From: Paenibacillus antri
GTDB lineage: Bacteria; Bacillota; Bacilli; Paenibacillales; YIM-B00363
Reading direction: 5' to 3'
Assembly (NCBI RefSeq): GCF_005765165.1
Contig: NZ_VCIW01000008.1
Span: 124,001-188,000, forward strand
DNA: 64,000 nucleotides
The notes under the pieces were generated by a model. It had not been told where the DNA came from, did no database searches, and worked only from the letters and a program-made list of their open reading frames with translations. Positions 1 through 7,703 of this stretch are shown here, piece after piece. Each line of letters starts with the position of its first letter. The stretch's first letter is position 1. The translations under genes and the position numbers were made by a program.

Positions 1-189
1 CAGCAGCGCGCCCGTGAGCAGCGCGAACAACGCCGCCGGCCGGCGAAAGACGAGCGGCGACGCGAAATAACACGCGAAAAACAGCGCGCAGCCCAGCGCG
101 CCTCGAGGCGCCGCTTCCGCCCCGCCTTGCAGCAGCGCCGCCGCCCACACGGCGCCCAACCATGCCAACCAAGCCCAATACGAGCGCAT
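1..189 (-). CDS. Membrane protein, N-terminal fragment (cut by window edge)
   Basis: This frame opens with ATG at 187-189 on the minus strand, preceded by a plausible ribosome site (AGGTGA, then CGGAG). It runs off the left edge after 63 codons without a stop. The visible part begins MRSYWAWLAWLGAVWAAALL and consists of two to three hydrophobic, alanine/leucine/tryptophan-rich segments with few charges, so it is very likely an integral membrane domain. An N-terminal membrane sensor of a histidine kinase would look like this, but no catalytic part is in the window, so no function is assigned. It is divergent from the DUF4386 gene at 341. Confidence 0.5.
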   Translation of the reverse strand, partial: MRSYWAWLAWLGAVWAAALLQGGAEAAPRGALGCALFFACYFASPLVFRRPAALFALLTGALL

Positions 190-268
190 GAGCTCCGTTC
201 ACCTACTTTATGGTTCGATATCTATTCTATTCTCTCCGCTCCTTCGCTTCTCCTGTTTCTTCCCACCC

Positions 269-282
269 TTGACTTAAGTCAA
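269..282. promoter_or_regulatory. 14-bp perfect palindrome in a divergent intergenic region
   Basis: TTGACTTAAGTCAA is a perfect inverted repeat between the leftward membrane gene and the rightward DUF4386 gene. It includes TTGACT, a good -35 hexamer. The obvious -10 for the DUF4386 gene, TACAAT at 305-310, is 30 bp further on, which is too far for an ordinary sigma-A promoter. An operator for an unidentified dimeric regulator is the simplest reading. Confidence 0.4.
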
Positions 283-340
283 TGTAAGGTCGGCGGTCTC
301 CGTCTACAATGAATGCATGATGAACCTGGGGGGAATACGA

Positions 341-1075
341 ATGAATTCGGATCTGCGGGCTTCCGCGCTCGTCGCAGGGATGTCGCTGCTGGGGATGGCG
401 ATCGCGGCCGGCTTCTCGTACGGCTACGTCCATGGAAACCTAGTAATTCCGGGGGATGCCGGAGCGACTTACGAAAATATCGCATCGTCGGCTCCGCTGT
501 TCGCCGCCGCGCTCTTCGGTTGGCTCGTCGTCTTGATGCTCGACGTCGTTGTCGCTTGGGCGTTCTATGTGTTTCTGAAGCCGATTCGGCCCCGTCTCGC
601 CTTGTTGGGAGCTTGGCTTCGTCTCGCGTATGCCGCGATTCTAGGCGTCGCGATCGCGTGCCTGTTCGTGTCGTCGCTCCTCGCGAGCGGCGCCGTCGAT
701 ACGTCGTCCTTCCCGCCGGAACAGCTTCACGCGCTGACGAATTTGTTCCTGGAAGCTTTCGATTCGATCTGGTCGATGGGATTGATCGTGTTCGGCGCGC
801 ATCTGTGGGTGACGGGCTGGGTCTCTTCCCGATCGAACCGCATTCCGAAGCTGTGGAGCATCCTGCTGCTGATCGCCGCCGTCGGTTATGCAGTCATTCA
901 CATCGGAAACGCGTTCCTTCCTTCGTCCGATCGAATCGTGGCCGCGCTGGAGACCGTATTTATGGTCCCGATGGTCGCGGGCGAGCTCGGCTTCGGCTTG
1001 TGGCTGTTGTTCAAGGGAGGGAAGCTATCGTCCGCCCCGGCGCAGGCGCCGCCTACGGGTGGACCCGTCGCTTGA
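341..1075 (+). CDS. DUF4386-family integral membrane protein
   Basis: A 244-residue polytopic membrane protein with about six hydrophobic segments (roughly residues 9-28, 50-80, 92-117, 143-160, 170-190 and 205-225) and a short hydrophilic proline-rich tail. Length, spacing and the central segment around SFPPEQLHALTNLFLEAFDS resemble DUF4386 proteins, whose biochemical role is not established. An in-frame ATG lies at 317, but ATG 341 has GGGGGG at 328-333 at proper spacing, so 341 is preferred. The last 23 bases overlap, tail to tail, the Crp/Fnr gene on the other strand. Confidence 0.75.
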   Translation: MNSDLRASALVAGMSLLGMAIAAGFSYGYVHGNLVIPGDAGATYENIASSAPLFAAALFGWLVVLMLDVVVAWAFYVFLKPIRPRLALLGAWLRLAYAAILGVAIACLFVSSLLASGAVDTSSFPPEQLHALTNLFLEAFDSIWSMGLIVFGAHLWVTGWVSSRSNRIPKLWSILLLIAAVGYAVIHIGNAFLPSSDRIVAALETVFMVPMVAGELGFGLWLLFKGGKLSSAPAQAPPTGGPVA

Positions 1076-1628
1076 TCCGGCTCAACGATTCGGGGGTCAC
1101 GCCCAAGTAGCTCGCCAATTGATGTTGGGGAACGCGGTCGATCAAGTTCGGCCGCTTCCGCAGCAGCGACATGTAGCGCTCTTCGGGGCTGGAAGCGACG
1201 AAGGCGGCGAATTCCTCTTGCATATGGCCGAAGCTTTGTTCGATCATGCGGCGCGTCATCCCTTCCAGCTGGGCGTGTTTATCGTACATGTCCTGTTCGA
1301 TGTCCAGCGCGCCGACGACCGCCGCGGTGTCTTCCAGACACGCATACGTATACTCGGATGCGGGGTCCCCCCGATGGCGGTGGAACATCGCGATCGCTTG
1401 CTCTTCGGTATAGAACTCGGAAGTGAGCTCTCTTCCGTCTTCGTCCACGGTATACTGCCGGACGCAACCCTTCAATACGAAATAACAACGGTCGGGAACG
1501 TCCCCTTGTTTCAGAAGGATCGTTCCCTTCTTGTATTCCTCGACCCGAAGATCGTCTAAGATCGCTTGCTGCGCCGCTTCGTCGAGACTCGTGTAGCGGG
1601 TCAAATACGTTTTCAAGATTTCCTTCAT
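1053..1628 (-). CDS. Crp/Fnr-family transcriptional regulator
   Basis: A 191-residue cytoplasmic regulator. Residues ~1-115 form a cyclic-nucleotide-binding-type beta-roll (KKGTILLKQGDVPDRCYFVL is the typical opening), followed by a long helix. A compact C-terminal segment around PQHQLASYLGVTPESLSRIK provides the winged-helix DNA-reading part. The C-terminal domain is shorter than in classical Crp, and no Cys cluster of FNR type is seen. The ATG at 1626-1628 overlaps the stop of the upstream phosphotransferase gene by four bases (ATGA), so the two are translationally coupled. An open frame continues upstream, but that extension is antisense noise within the kinase gene. Confidence 0.85.
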   Translation of the reverse strand: MKEILKTYLTRYTSLDEAAQQAILDDLRVEEYKKGTILLKQGDVPDRCYFVLKGCVRQYTVDEDGRELTSEFYTEEQAIAMFHRHRGDPASEYTYACLEDTAAVVGALDIEQDMYDKHAQLEGMTRRMIEQSFGHMQEEFAAFVASSPEERYMSLLRKRPNLIDRVPQHQLASYLGVTPESLSRIKRRVHP

Positions 1629-2440
1629 TCGCTCGGTCCCCTCGTCGCGTCTTCGATCAGCCGAAGCAGCTGCGCTTTCTCTTCCTCCGGGATCCCTTCC
1701 GTCAATCGGGCGGCCGCCACCGGGAGCGTCCATTCCTCGATGCGGCGAAGCGTCAACCCGGATAACTCGAGGTACCGTTCCAGATAAGCTTCGCTCCATT
1801 CGTTCCTCGCCCGCCGAAGCGCTTCTTTCGCGTCGGGCGGTAAATCTTCGGGCGGCGTTCCGTATCGAAATAAGAGCAGCGTTCGCGCGACGTCCCCCGC
1901 CGCATCTCCGATCGCACCCGTCATCCAATCGATGACCCAGGCCCGCTCGCCGGAGATGACATTGTCCGGGTGATAATCACCATGGCAGACCGCGTTCCCG
2001 TCCGGCAGCCGCTCCGTATGGCGCAGAAGCTTCGTCTTTATATCGCTCGAGAGCTGCGTCGCGTTGCGGATGTTTCGGGCGAGCTCCGCCTTCAGGACCC
2101 GCAGCGACGGATGCCTTCCGGCATCGACTTGACATCGGTGAATGCATACATGCAGATCCGCGAACTCCCTTGCGAACCGGTTCCGTTCGCCGGGATGACG
2201 AAGCATCTGCTGGAGCAGCGTCGAGCCTTCCGCCCGTTCGAATACGATGCCGTGCCGCCCTTCGGTATCGACCATGTCGAGAGCTCTCGGCGCGGGGATG
2301 CCTAGGTCGGCGACGATCCGGCTCATCTCATGCTCGTATTCGACGGAATCTCTAGGAAAGCCGGTAAGATACAGCTTCACGACCTTGTCCGCTCCATGCT
2401 CGAAAACTTCCGCGGTTCTTCCCGCGCCAAGTGCGCTCAT
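1625..2440 (-). CDS. Aminoglycoside phosphotransferase (APH)-fold small-molecule kinase
   Basis: A 271-residue soluble protein with the APH/choline-kinase fold. It has an N-terminal nucleotide lobe (residues ~1-75, with KVVKLYL carrying the lysine), the Brenner motif HGDYHPDN at 153-160 that supplies the catalytic Asp, and the metal-binding Asp in VIDW at ~171. Members phosphorylate aminoglycosides, choline, homoserine or sugars; the sequence does not tell which. The gene overlaps the downstream Crp/Fnr regulator by four bases, so the pair is probably one transcription unit. There is nothing specific to suggest drug resistance. Confidence 0.8.
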   Translation of the reverse strand: MSALGAGRTAEVFEHGADKVVKLYLTGFPRDSVEYEHEMSRIVADLGIPAPRALDMVDTEGRHGIVFERAEGSTLLQQMLRHPGERNRFAREFADLHVCIHRCQVDAGRHPSLRVLKAELARNIRNATQLSSDIKTKLLRHTERLPDGNAVCHGDYHPDNVISGERAWVIDWMTGAIGDAAGDVARTLLLFRYGTPPEDLPPDAKEALRRARNEWSEAYLERYLELSGLTLRRIEEWTLPVAAARLTEGIPEEEKAQLLRLIEDATRGPSE

Positions 2441-2464
2441 CCCTCATCCCCCTGTCGTCCGGAT

Positions 2465-3403
2465 TTATAATACTTCCAGCTTCACCGATCCGGTTTGACC
2501 TGGATACGATGTCAGCATCAGTCCAGCGAACCATGCCCTTACCCTTAGTCCGACTTCCAAACGCGTTGTGTCTCCATTATAGTTCACGACGGCATCGTCC
2601 GTCAGCGAAATCCAAACCGCTTCGGGATGATTCGGGTCCCCGACCGTCAAATCCGGGTTTTCAATAAGAATCCGATTCGTTCGCTCGTCGATTTCCGTAA
2701 TAACCCCTTCGATATCGGCTTCCTCGGGGATTACGAACTGATGCAGCTTCAACGGAAACGCCGTCCCTGCGACTCGGAAGATCGAGCCCTGAATCTCGTT
2801 CAGTTCTTCCGGACTTATCTGCGCTTCATGTTCGCCGTATTTCCGGAATACGATCTCAGCCTGCCCGTCGACGCTCCATCCGGAGAGAGGAACGAAACCA
2901 TATTCGTCTTGCAGTTGTTCCCTATGATCGATGATTCGTTCCATCATGTAGTTAAAGTCTTCATCCTCGACGTATACGAGCGATGTCTCCACGTTTGCGC
3001 TTCGACGCTCCTCGTCCCACGTCACTCCCGCTCCGAAACCGGCGGACAAAGCCCTAAGAGAGGAATATAATGTCCCGTCGAGGATTTTCACTTGATTTTG
3101 TAAGCTGACCTCCGCGTCTCCTTCCACGATCAAAACCTCGGCGTCGGGCAATACTCTGATGCTTCGATTGAGTTTCTTCCCGACGACCTCTCTGGCTTCA
3201 TGATCCCATTCTACGGTTGCGCCTATGGACTCAAGAAGCTTTCTGACGGGCGCCAGCATTACTCCGTCCACTAGAAGGGGCGGCGGCGAAAACAGGATCA
3301 TCTCTCCGTCGACCGTTACCGCCGGCGGATCGTCTTGCGCCGCGGCGGTCGGGCTCGTTAAGGCCATTAAGAAAACTAGCAGCAGTGCCGATTTGCGTCC
3401 CAT
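2465..3403 (-). CDS. Secreted protein with copper-amine-oxidase-N-like domain
   Basis: A 312-residue exported protein. Residues 1-22 form a signal peptide ending in TAAAQ. Residues ~28-145 carry the pattern VDGVMLAPVRKLLESIGATV ... VTWDEERR, the hallmark of the copper amine oxidase N-terminal-like domain (PF07833). Despite its name, this is a cell-surface domain common in Paenibacillaceae and is not itself an oxidase. The C-terminal ~90 residues (from EGVITEIDERTNRILI) look like a small beta-barrel resembling DUF3221 modules. No catalytic residues are recognisable. It stands alone between the kinase gene and a membrane protein gene; its function is unknown. Confidence 0.75.
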   Translation of the reverse strand: MGRKSALLLVFLMALTSPTAAAQDDPPAVTVDGEMILFSPPPLLVDGVMLAPVRKLLESIGATVEWDHEAREVVGKKLNRSIRVLPDAEVLIVEGDAEVSLQNQVKILDGTLYSSLRALSAGFGAGVTWDEERRSANVETSLVYVEDEDFNYMMERIIDHREQLQDEYGFVPLSGWSVDGQAEIVFRKYGEHEAQISPEELNEIQGSIFRVAGTAFPLKLHQFVIPEEADIEGVITEIDERTNRILIENPDLTVGDPNHPEAVWISLTDDAVVNYNGDTTRLEVGLRVRAWFAGLMLTSYPGQTGSVKLEVL

Positions 3404-3492
3404 AATGAAAACCTCCTCGACCGGTTTAAAGTATCCTTATATACGCCCCCAGACATGGAAAGTTTCCCCATACGCCAACGCGGTCGGCGGCA

Positions 3493-3520
3493 GAAAAAAA
3501 AGGCGCGCATCCGCGCACCC
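3493..3520 (-). terminator. Rho-independent terminator
   Basis: On the minus strand a GC-rich stem (GGTGCGC / GCGCGCC with a 4-base loop) is followed by eight T residues. It lies just after the stop codon of the small membrane protein gene at 3536. Confidence 0.85.
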
Positions 3521-3535
3521 TTTTCGGTGAACCCT

Positions 3536-4108
3536 TTAACGGTCGATGCCTCTGCCCCTCAGCAGGAGCAGCATCGCGACGGACTGAAGCAGCCCGATGA
3601 TCAAACCGTACATCATATGTCTTTGCTGCCCGGTGGCGGGCGTCCAGCCCGGCGGCAGGACGGCGTCCGCGACGTACAGCCCGACGGCGAAGCCGACGCA
3701 AGCGGCCGCCGTCCCTGTCGCCAACCAAAGCCAGACGCTGCCCTCTTTGTTTTGCGCCAACCAGAACAGGAAGCTTACCAGCAAGCCGCAAAACAGCCCC
3801 ACCCAAACGAAATGCACAGACAACGGCCTCGCATCCCCTACCGCATGCGTAAGCGCGAAGCCGGCGACGGCGGCCAGCATCCACCGGCCCCCGAAACGAT
3901 GCCCGCTCACCCGGAGCGCGATCCATTGCGCGCCGCCGATCAAGACGCCGCCGATCGCCCCTTGGAACACCCCGCCTACGGCACCCTCGAGCATCCATTC
4001 CGTTACTTCGTTCGTCCCTGTAGGGAAATGCGTCAGGAATCCCGCCGCGATATAACCTGCGATACTCAATAACAACCATACATAAACGTTGATCTTCCGC
4101 GTCGCCAA
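3536..4108 (-). CDS. Small integral membrane protein, function unknown
   Basis: A 190-residue protein with five to six predicted transmembrane segments (about residues 8-27, 40-60, 76-92, 98-118, 126-148 and 165-184) and glycine-rich turns such as GGVFQGAIGGVLIGGAQW. The arrangement suggests an internal membrane repeat. No family is recognised with confidence. The likely start is TTG at 4106-4108, preceded by a GGGGGG ribosome site. A strong terminator follows the gene, so it is probably monocistronic. Confidence 0.65.
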   Translation of the reverse strand: MATRKINVYVWLLLSIAGYIAAGFLTHFPTGTNEVTEWMLEGAVGGVFQGAIGGVLIGGAQWIALRVSGHRFGGRWMLAAVAGFALTHAVGDARPLSVHFVWVGLFCGLLVSFLFWLAQNKEGSVWLWLATGTAAACVGFAVGLYVADAVLPPGWTPATGQQRHMMYGLIIGLLQSVAMLLLLRGRGIDR

Positions 4109-4193
4109 CCTCGGATCGCCCCCCTCCCCAGCATTGTATACGCGCCGGCGAAGGGAGGGAAGTTACGGCGGTCATATGACTTGCCTGACTCGT

Positions 4194-5864
4194 CTATTCG
4201 ACCAGTCGATACACGCGCGCCTCGTATGGGCGGAGCGACAGCTTCCGCAGCGATTCCGCCCGGTCGACGTCTCCGTTCGTCAGCAGCAGCTCGCCGTGGC
4301 TGTAACGGATCGACTCCGGCAGCGAGAACGTCGTCTCGACCGGAAACAGATTCGCGATGACGATCAACTTCTCGTCCCCGAGCGTGCGCGTGTACGCGTA
4401 GATGAACTCGTGCTCCGGCAGGATCAAATCGTATGTGCCGTACACGGCCACCGCATGCGCCTTCCGCAGCTCGATCAGCTTCTTATAATAATGATAGATC
4501 GAATGAGGATCCTCTATCGCGTCCTGTACGTTAATCTCTTCGTAATTCGGATTGACCTTCAGCCAAGGCTTGCCGGACGTAAAGCCCGCGTTCGCCGCAT
4601 CGCTCCACTGCATCGGCGTGCGGGAGTTGTCGCGCCCGTTCTTCCAGATGACCCGCATGATCTCTTCGTGCGTCTTCCCGTTCTCCCGCTCGAGCCGGTA
4701 CAAGTTCTTGATCGCGACGTCGTTGTAGTCTTCGATCGAATCGAACCGCACGTTCGTCATGCCGATCTCCTGCCCCTGATAGATGAACGGCGTGCCCTGC
4801 ATCAGGAAGTACATCGTCGCGAGCGCCTTGGCGGACGCCGCCCAATATTCGTCGTCGTTGCCCCAGGTGGAGACGGAACGAGGCTGGTCGTGATTTTCGA
4901 GAAACAACGCGTTCCAGCCCATGCCTTCCAGCCCCTTCTGCCAATGGGTGAGCGTCTTCTTCAGCGCCGGCAGGTCGAGCCCGCCCTCCGCGCTCTTGCC
5001 CCAGAGGCCGAGATGCTCGAATTGGAAAATCATATCGAACGCCCCTTTGCTCTCGCCGACCCACAGCTCCGCGTCGTCGACGGTCACCCCGTTCGCCTCG
5101 CCGACGGTGACGATGTCGTATTTCGCGAACGTCTCCCGCTTCAGCTCGCCCAAGTATTCGTGAATGCCTTCCCGATTCATATGCCCTTCGTACGAAGGCA
5201 CGTACGGCAGCTTCTTCGGGTTCGGCAGGTCCGGGAAGCCCGGCACCTTCTTAATATGCGAGATCGCGTCGACGCGGAAGCCGTCGATGCCCTTGTCGAG
5301 CCACCAGTTCACCATCGCGTACAGGTCGCGGCGCACGGCTTCGTTTTCCCAATTCAGGTCCGGTTGTTTCTTCGAGAAAATGTGCATGAAATACTGCCCC
5401 GTCCCAGCGTCGTACTCCCACGCCGAGCCCCCGAAGATGCTCTCCCAATTGTTCGGCTCGGCGCCGTCCTTCGGATCGGCCCATATATAATAATCGCGCT
5501 TCGGATTGTCCTTGCTCGATCGCGACTCGATGAACCAAGGATGCTCGTCGGACGTATGGTTGATGACCAGGTCCAAGATGAGCTTCATCCCCCGCGCGTG
5601 CACTTCGGCGAGCAGCGCGTCGAAATCTTCCATCGTGCCGAATTCGGCCATAATGTCCTGATAATCCGAAATGTCGTATCCGTTATCGTCGTTAGGCGAA
5701 GCGAACACCGGGCAAATCCAGATGATGTCGATGCCGAGACCTGACACATAATCGAGCTTCGAGACGATGCCGCGAAGGTCGCCGATGCCGTCGCCGTCGC
5801 TGTCCATAAAGCTTCTCGGGTAAATTTGATAGGCTACCGCTTCTTTCCACCATATCCGTTTCAT
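4194..5864 (-). CDS. Alpha-glucosidase, glycoside hydrolase family 13 (oligo-glucosidase type)
   Basis: A 556-residue intracellular hydrolase with no signal peptide, starting MKRIWWKEAVAYQIYPRSF. It shows the conserved regions of the GH13 oligo-1,6-glucosidase/maltase group: LDLVINHTSDEHPWF, FRVDAI (nucleophile Asp199), TVGEAN (acid/base Glu256) and LENHDQ (Asp326). Length matches the ~555-565 residues usual for the group. Residue 200 after the nucleophile is Ala. In this group Val there goes with alpha-1,6 specificity and Ala/Thr/Gly with alpha-1,4, so maltose/maltodextrin hydrolysis is favoured. It is the last gene of an operon with a lipoprotein and two permeases (29-base gap), consistent with hydrolysis of imported alpha-glucosides. 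The start at 5862-5864 has AGAGAGGAA upstream; an open frame extends further but lacks support. Confidence 0.93.
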   Translation of the reverse strand: MKRIWWKEAVAYQIYPRSFMDSDGDGIGDLRGIVSKLDYVSGLGIDIIWICPVFASPNDDNGYDISDYQDIMAEFGTMEDFDALLAEVHARGMKLILDLVINHTSDEHPWFIESRSSKDNPKRDYYIWADPKDGAEPNNWESIFGGSAWEYDAGTGQYFMHIFSKKQPDLNWENEAVRRDLYAMVNWWLDKGIDGFRVDAISHIKKVPGFPDLPNPKKLPYVPSYEGHMNREGIHEYLGELKRETFAKYDIVTVGEANGVTVDDAELWVGESKGAFDMIFQFEHLGLWGKSAEGGLDLPALKKTLTHWQKGLEGMGWNALFLENHDQPRSVSTWGNDDEYWAASAKALATMYFLMQGTPFIYQGQEIGMTNVRFDSIEDYNDVAIKNLYRLERENGKTHEEIMRVIWKNGRDNSRTPMQWSDAANAGFTSGKPWLKVNPNYEEINVQDAIEDPHSIYHYYKKLIELRKAHAVAVYGTYDLILPEHEFIYAYTRTLGDEKLIVIANLFPVETTFSLPESIRYSHGELLLTNGDVDRAESLRKLSLRPYEARVYRLVE

Positions 5865-5893
5865 CCGTCTATTCCTCTCTTTGTCGTGGCTGC

Positions 5894-6730
5894 TTACTTG
5901 ATGGCTCCTTGCATGACGCCTTTGATAATGAAGCGCTGGCCGAACAGGTACGCGATCAATATCGGCAGGATCGTCAGCAAGATCGCCGGAATCAACAATT
6001 CCCAATTATTCATATAGGTTCCGTTAAATACCTTCATCTTAATCGGCATCGTGTACACTTCTTCCTTCACGAGCACGAGCGACGGCAGCAGGTAATCGTT
6101 CCAAATCCATAGGACGTTCAAAATGGCGATCGTGACGGACGTCGGCATGAGCATCGGCAGCACGATCTTGAAGAAGCTCTGCCTCGGGGTGCAGCCGTCG
6201 ATGAACGACGCCTCCTCTAGCTCCAACGGGATCGACTTCACGAAGCCGTGGTAGATGAACACGGAGAGCGCGCTGCCGAAGCCGATATACAAGGCGATCA
6301 AGAGCGGGATCGGCGCGGTGTCGATCAGGTGCAGCTTCGCGCCGTAAATATATACGAGCGGAATCATGATCGATTGGAACGGAATGATCATCGAAGCGAC
6401 CATGAGCGCGAAGAAGCCGTTCGCGAAGCGCGAAGGGTTGCGGACGAGGTAGTGCGCCGTCATCGCCGAGAACAGCAAGATGAAGAAGACGCTGACCGAC
6501 GTAATGACGAACGTGTTCTTGAACGTGACCAGGAAGTTCATCTTCGCGACGACGTCTGCGAAGCGGCCGAGATCGACCGACTGCGGCAGGGCGAACGGGC
6601 TTTCCAAAATTTCGCCGTTCGACTTGAACGAGTTCACGATCAAGAGAAAGAACGGGAACGTGAACAAGACGAACGCCGCGAGCAGCGGCAGGAGCGTCAG
6701 CGAGGCGGAGGACATTTTCCGAACGGGCAT
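5894..6730 (-). CDS. Carbohydrate ABC transporter permease (MalG type)
   Basis: A 278-residue inner-membrane permease with six predicted helices. The cytoplasmic EAA loop, which docks the ATPase, is seen as ELEEASFIDGCTPRQSFFKI near residues 190-210. The C terminus GVMQGAIK is typical of MalG-type subunits. It starts directly after the stop of the MalF-type partner (TAG then ATG, no gap). Together with the lipoprotein gene upstream and alpha-glucosidase downstream it forms an alpha-glucoside import system. No ATP-binding subunit is encoded here; a shared MsmK-type ATPase elsewhere is the usual arrangement. Confidence 0.93.
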   Translation of the reverse strand: MPVRKMSSASLTLLPLLAAFVLFTFPFFLLIVNSFKSNGEILESPFALPQSVDLGRFADVVAKMNFLVTFKNTFVITSVSVFFILLFSAMTAHYLVRNPSRFANGFFALMVASMIIPFQSIMIPLVYIYGAKLHLIDTAPIPLLIALYIGFGSALSVFIYHGFVKSIPLELEEASFIDGCTPRQSFFKIVLPMLMPTSVTIAILNVLWIWNDYLLPSLVLVKEEVYTMPIKMKVFNGTYMNNWELLIPAILLTILPILIAYLFGQRFIIKGVMQGAIK

Positions 6731-7612
6731 CTAGGCTTGCACCTCCCACTTCTTGCTGAAATACACCTGCAGGCCGGTGACGACGGCGACGATGACGAAC
6801 AGCAGTATCGCTTCCGACTGCCCGAGGCCGTAATTCGTCTCGACGAACGCCTTCTGTACGACGTGCATCGACACCATCTTCGTGCTGCCGTACGGGCCGC
6901 CTTCGGTGAGCGAGTAGTTCAGGTCGTACACCATGAACGCGTCCTTCAGCGTCAGGAACACCGTAACGACGAAAGCGGGCACCATGAGCGGCAGCGTAAT
7001 TCTCGTCAGCCGGCGCCACGGCCCGGCCCCGTCGATCGTGGACGCCTCGATGACGTCGCGCGGCACCGCGATGAGGCCCGCGATGAAGATGATCATCATA
7101 TAGCCGGCCGACTTCCAGATCGTGACGATGACGAGCGCCCAGAACGCCAGCGCTTCGTCGCCCAGCCAGCCGAGCCGGAGCGCCTCGATGCCGAGCTTCT
7201 CGCCGACGGACGGCAGCGACTGTACGAAGATGAACTGCCAGATGTAGCCGAGCATCAGGCCGCCGATCAGGTTCGGGGTGAAAAAGGCGGTCCGGAAAAA
7301 GTTCTGGCCCCGCATGCCGGACGTCACGAGGAACGCCAGCGCGAAGCCGATCGCGTTGACGAACGCGATCGTTCCGCCCACGTATTTGAGCGTCAGCCAC
7401 ATCGAATCCCAGAACTGCTTATCCTGGAACGCCTTCGCATAGTTGGCGAACCCGGCGAACTCGACCGGACTGACCGGCGACGTAATGCTCGTTAACGTCA
7501 GATAGAAGCCGTACGCGAACGGGATCAGAATCGCCGTCGCGAAGAACAGCGCGGTCGGTCCCATGAAGAACGCTTGGTTGGCGAGACGGTGGATTCTACT
7601 CTTCCCTGTCAT
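6731..7612 (-). CDS. Carbohydrate ABC transporter permease (MalF type)
   Basis: A 293-residue membrane permease with six helices. The EAA loop reads DVIEASTIDGAGPWRRLTRI, and the segment SLTEGGPYGSTKM precedes the last helix as in MalF/UgpA-type proteins. The start at 7610-7612 has GGAGGAACC just upstream. It follows the lipoprotein gene after a 91-base gap containing a strong hairpin (7647-7684), which probably sets the lower expression of the permeases relative to the binding protein. Confidence 0.93.
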   Translation of the reverse strand: MTGKSRIHRLANQAFFMGPTALFFATAILIPFAYGFYLTLTSITSPVSPVEFAGFANYAKAFQDKQFWDSMWLTLKYVGGTIAFVNAIGFALAFLVTSGMRGQNFFRTAFFTPNLIGGLMLGYIWQFIFVQSLPSVGEKLGIEALRLGWLGDEALAFWALVIVTIWKSAGYMMIIFIAGLIAVPRDVIEASTIDGAGPWRRLTRITLPLMVPAFVVTVFLTLKDAFMVYDLNYSLTEGGPYGSTKMVSMHVVQKAFVETNYGLGQSEAILLFVIVAVVTGLQVYFSKKWEVQA

Positions 7613-7646
7613 AAGGTTCCTCCTGCATATCTAGAAAATAAGGAAA

Positions 7647-7684
7647 GATCAAACGGGCAAGGTCGCGGCCTCGCCCGTTTGATC
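7647..7684 (-). terminator. Intra-operon stem-loop between binding-protein and permease genes
   Basis: A perfect 12-bp stem (GATCAAACGGGC / GCCCGTTTGATC, 14-base loop) lies 20 bases after the lipoprotein stop codon. The bases that follow on the transcribed strand (TTTCCTTATTT) are only partly U-rich. It is probably an attenuating terminator or a 3'-end protecting hairpin that lets the binding protein be made in excess. Confidence 0.7.
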
Positions 7685-7703
7685 GTCTCATGCGTCGTTG
7701 CGA

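Noticed and set aside
269-310. Simple sigma-A promoter TTGACT...TACAAT for the DUF4386 gene
   Set aside because: The spacer would be 30 bases, too long for a normal promoter; only the palindrome is reported.
1629-1928. Extended Crp/Fnr protein beginning at 1928
   Set aside because: The extra 100 residues are antisense-like sequence inside the phosphotransferase gene; ATG 1628 gives the classic four-base overlap.
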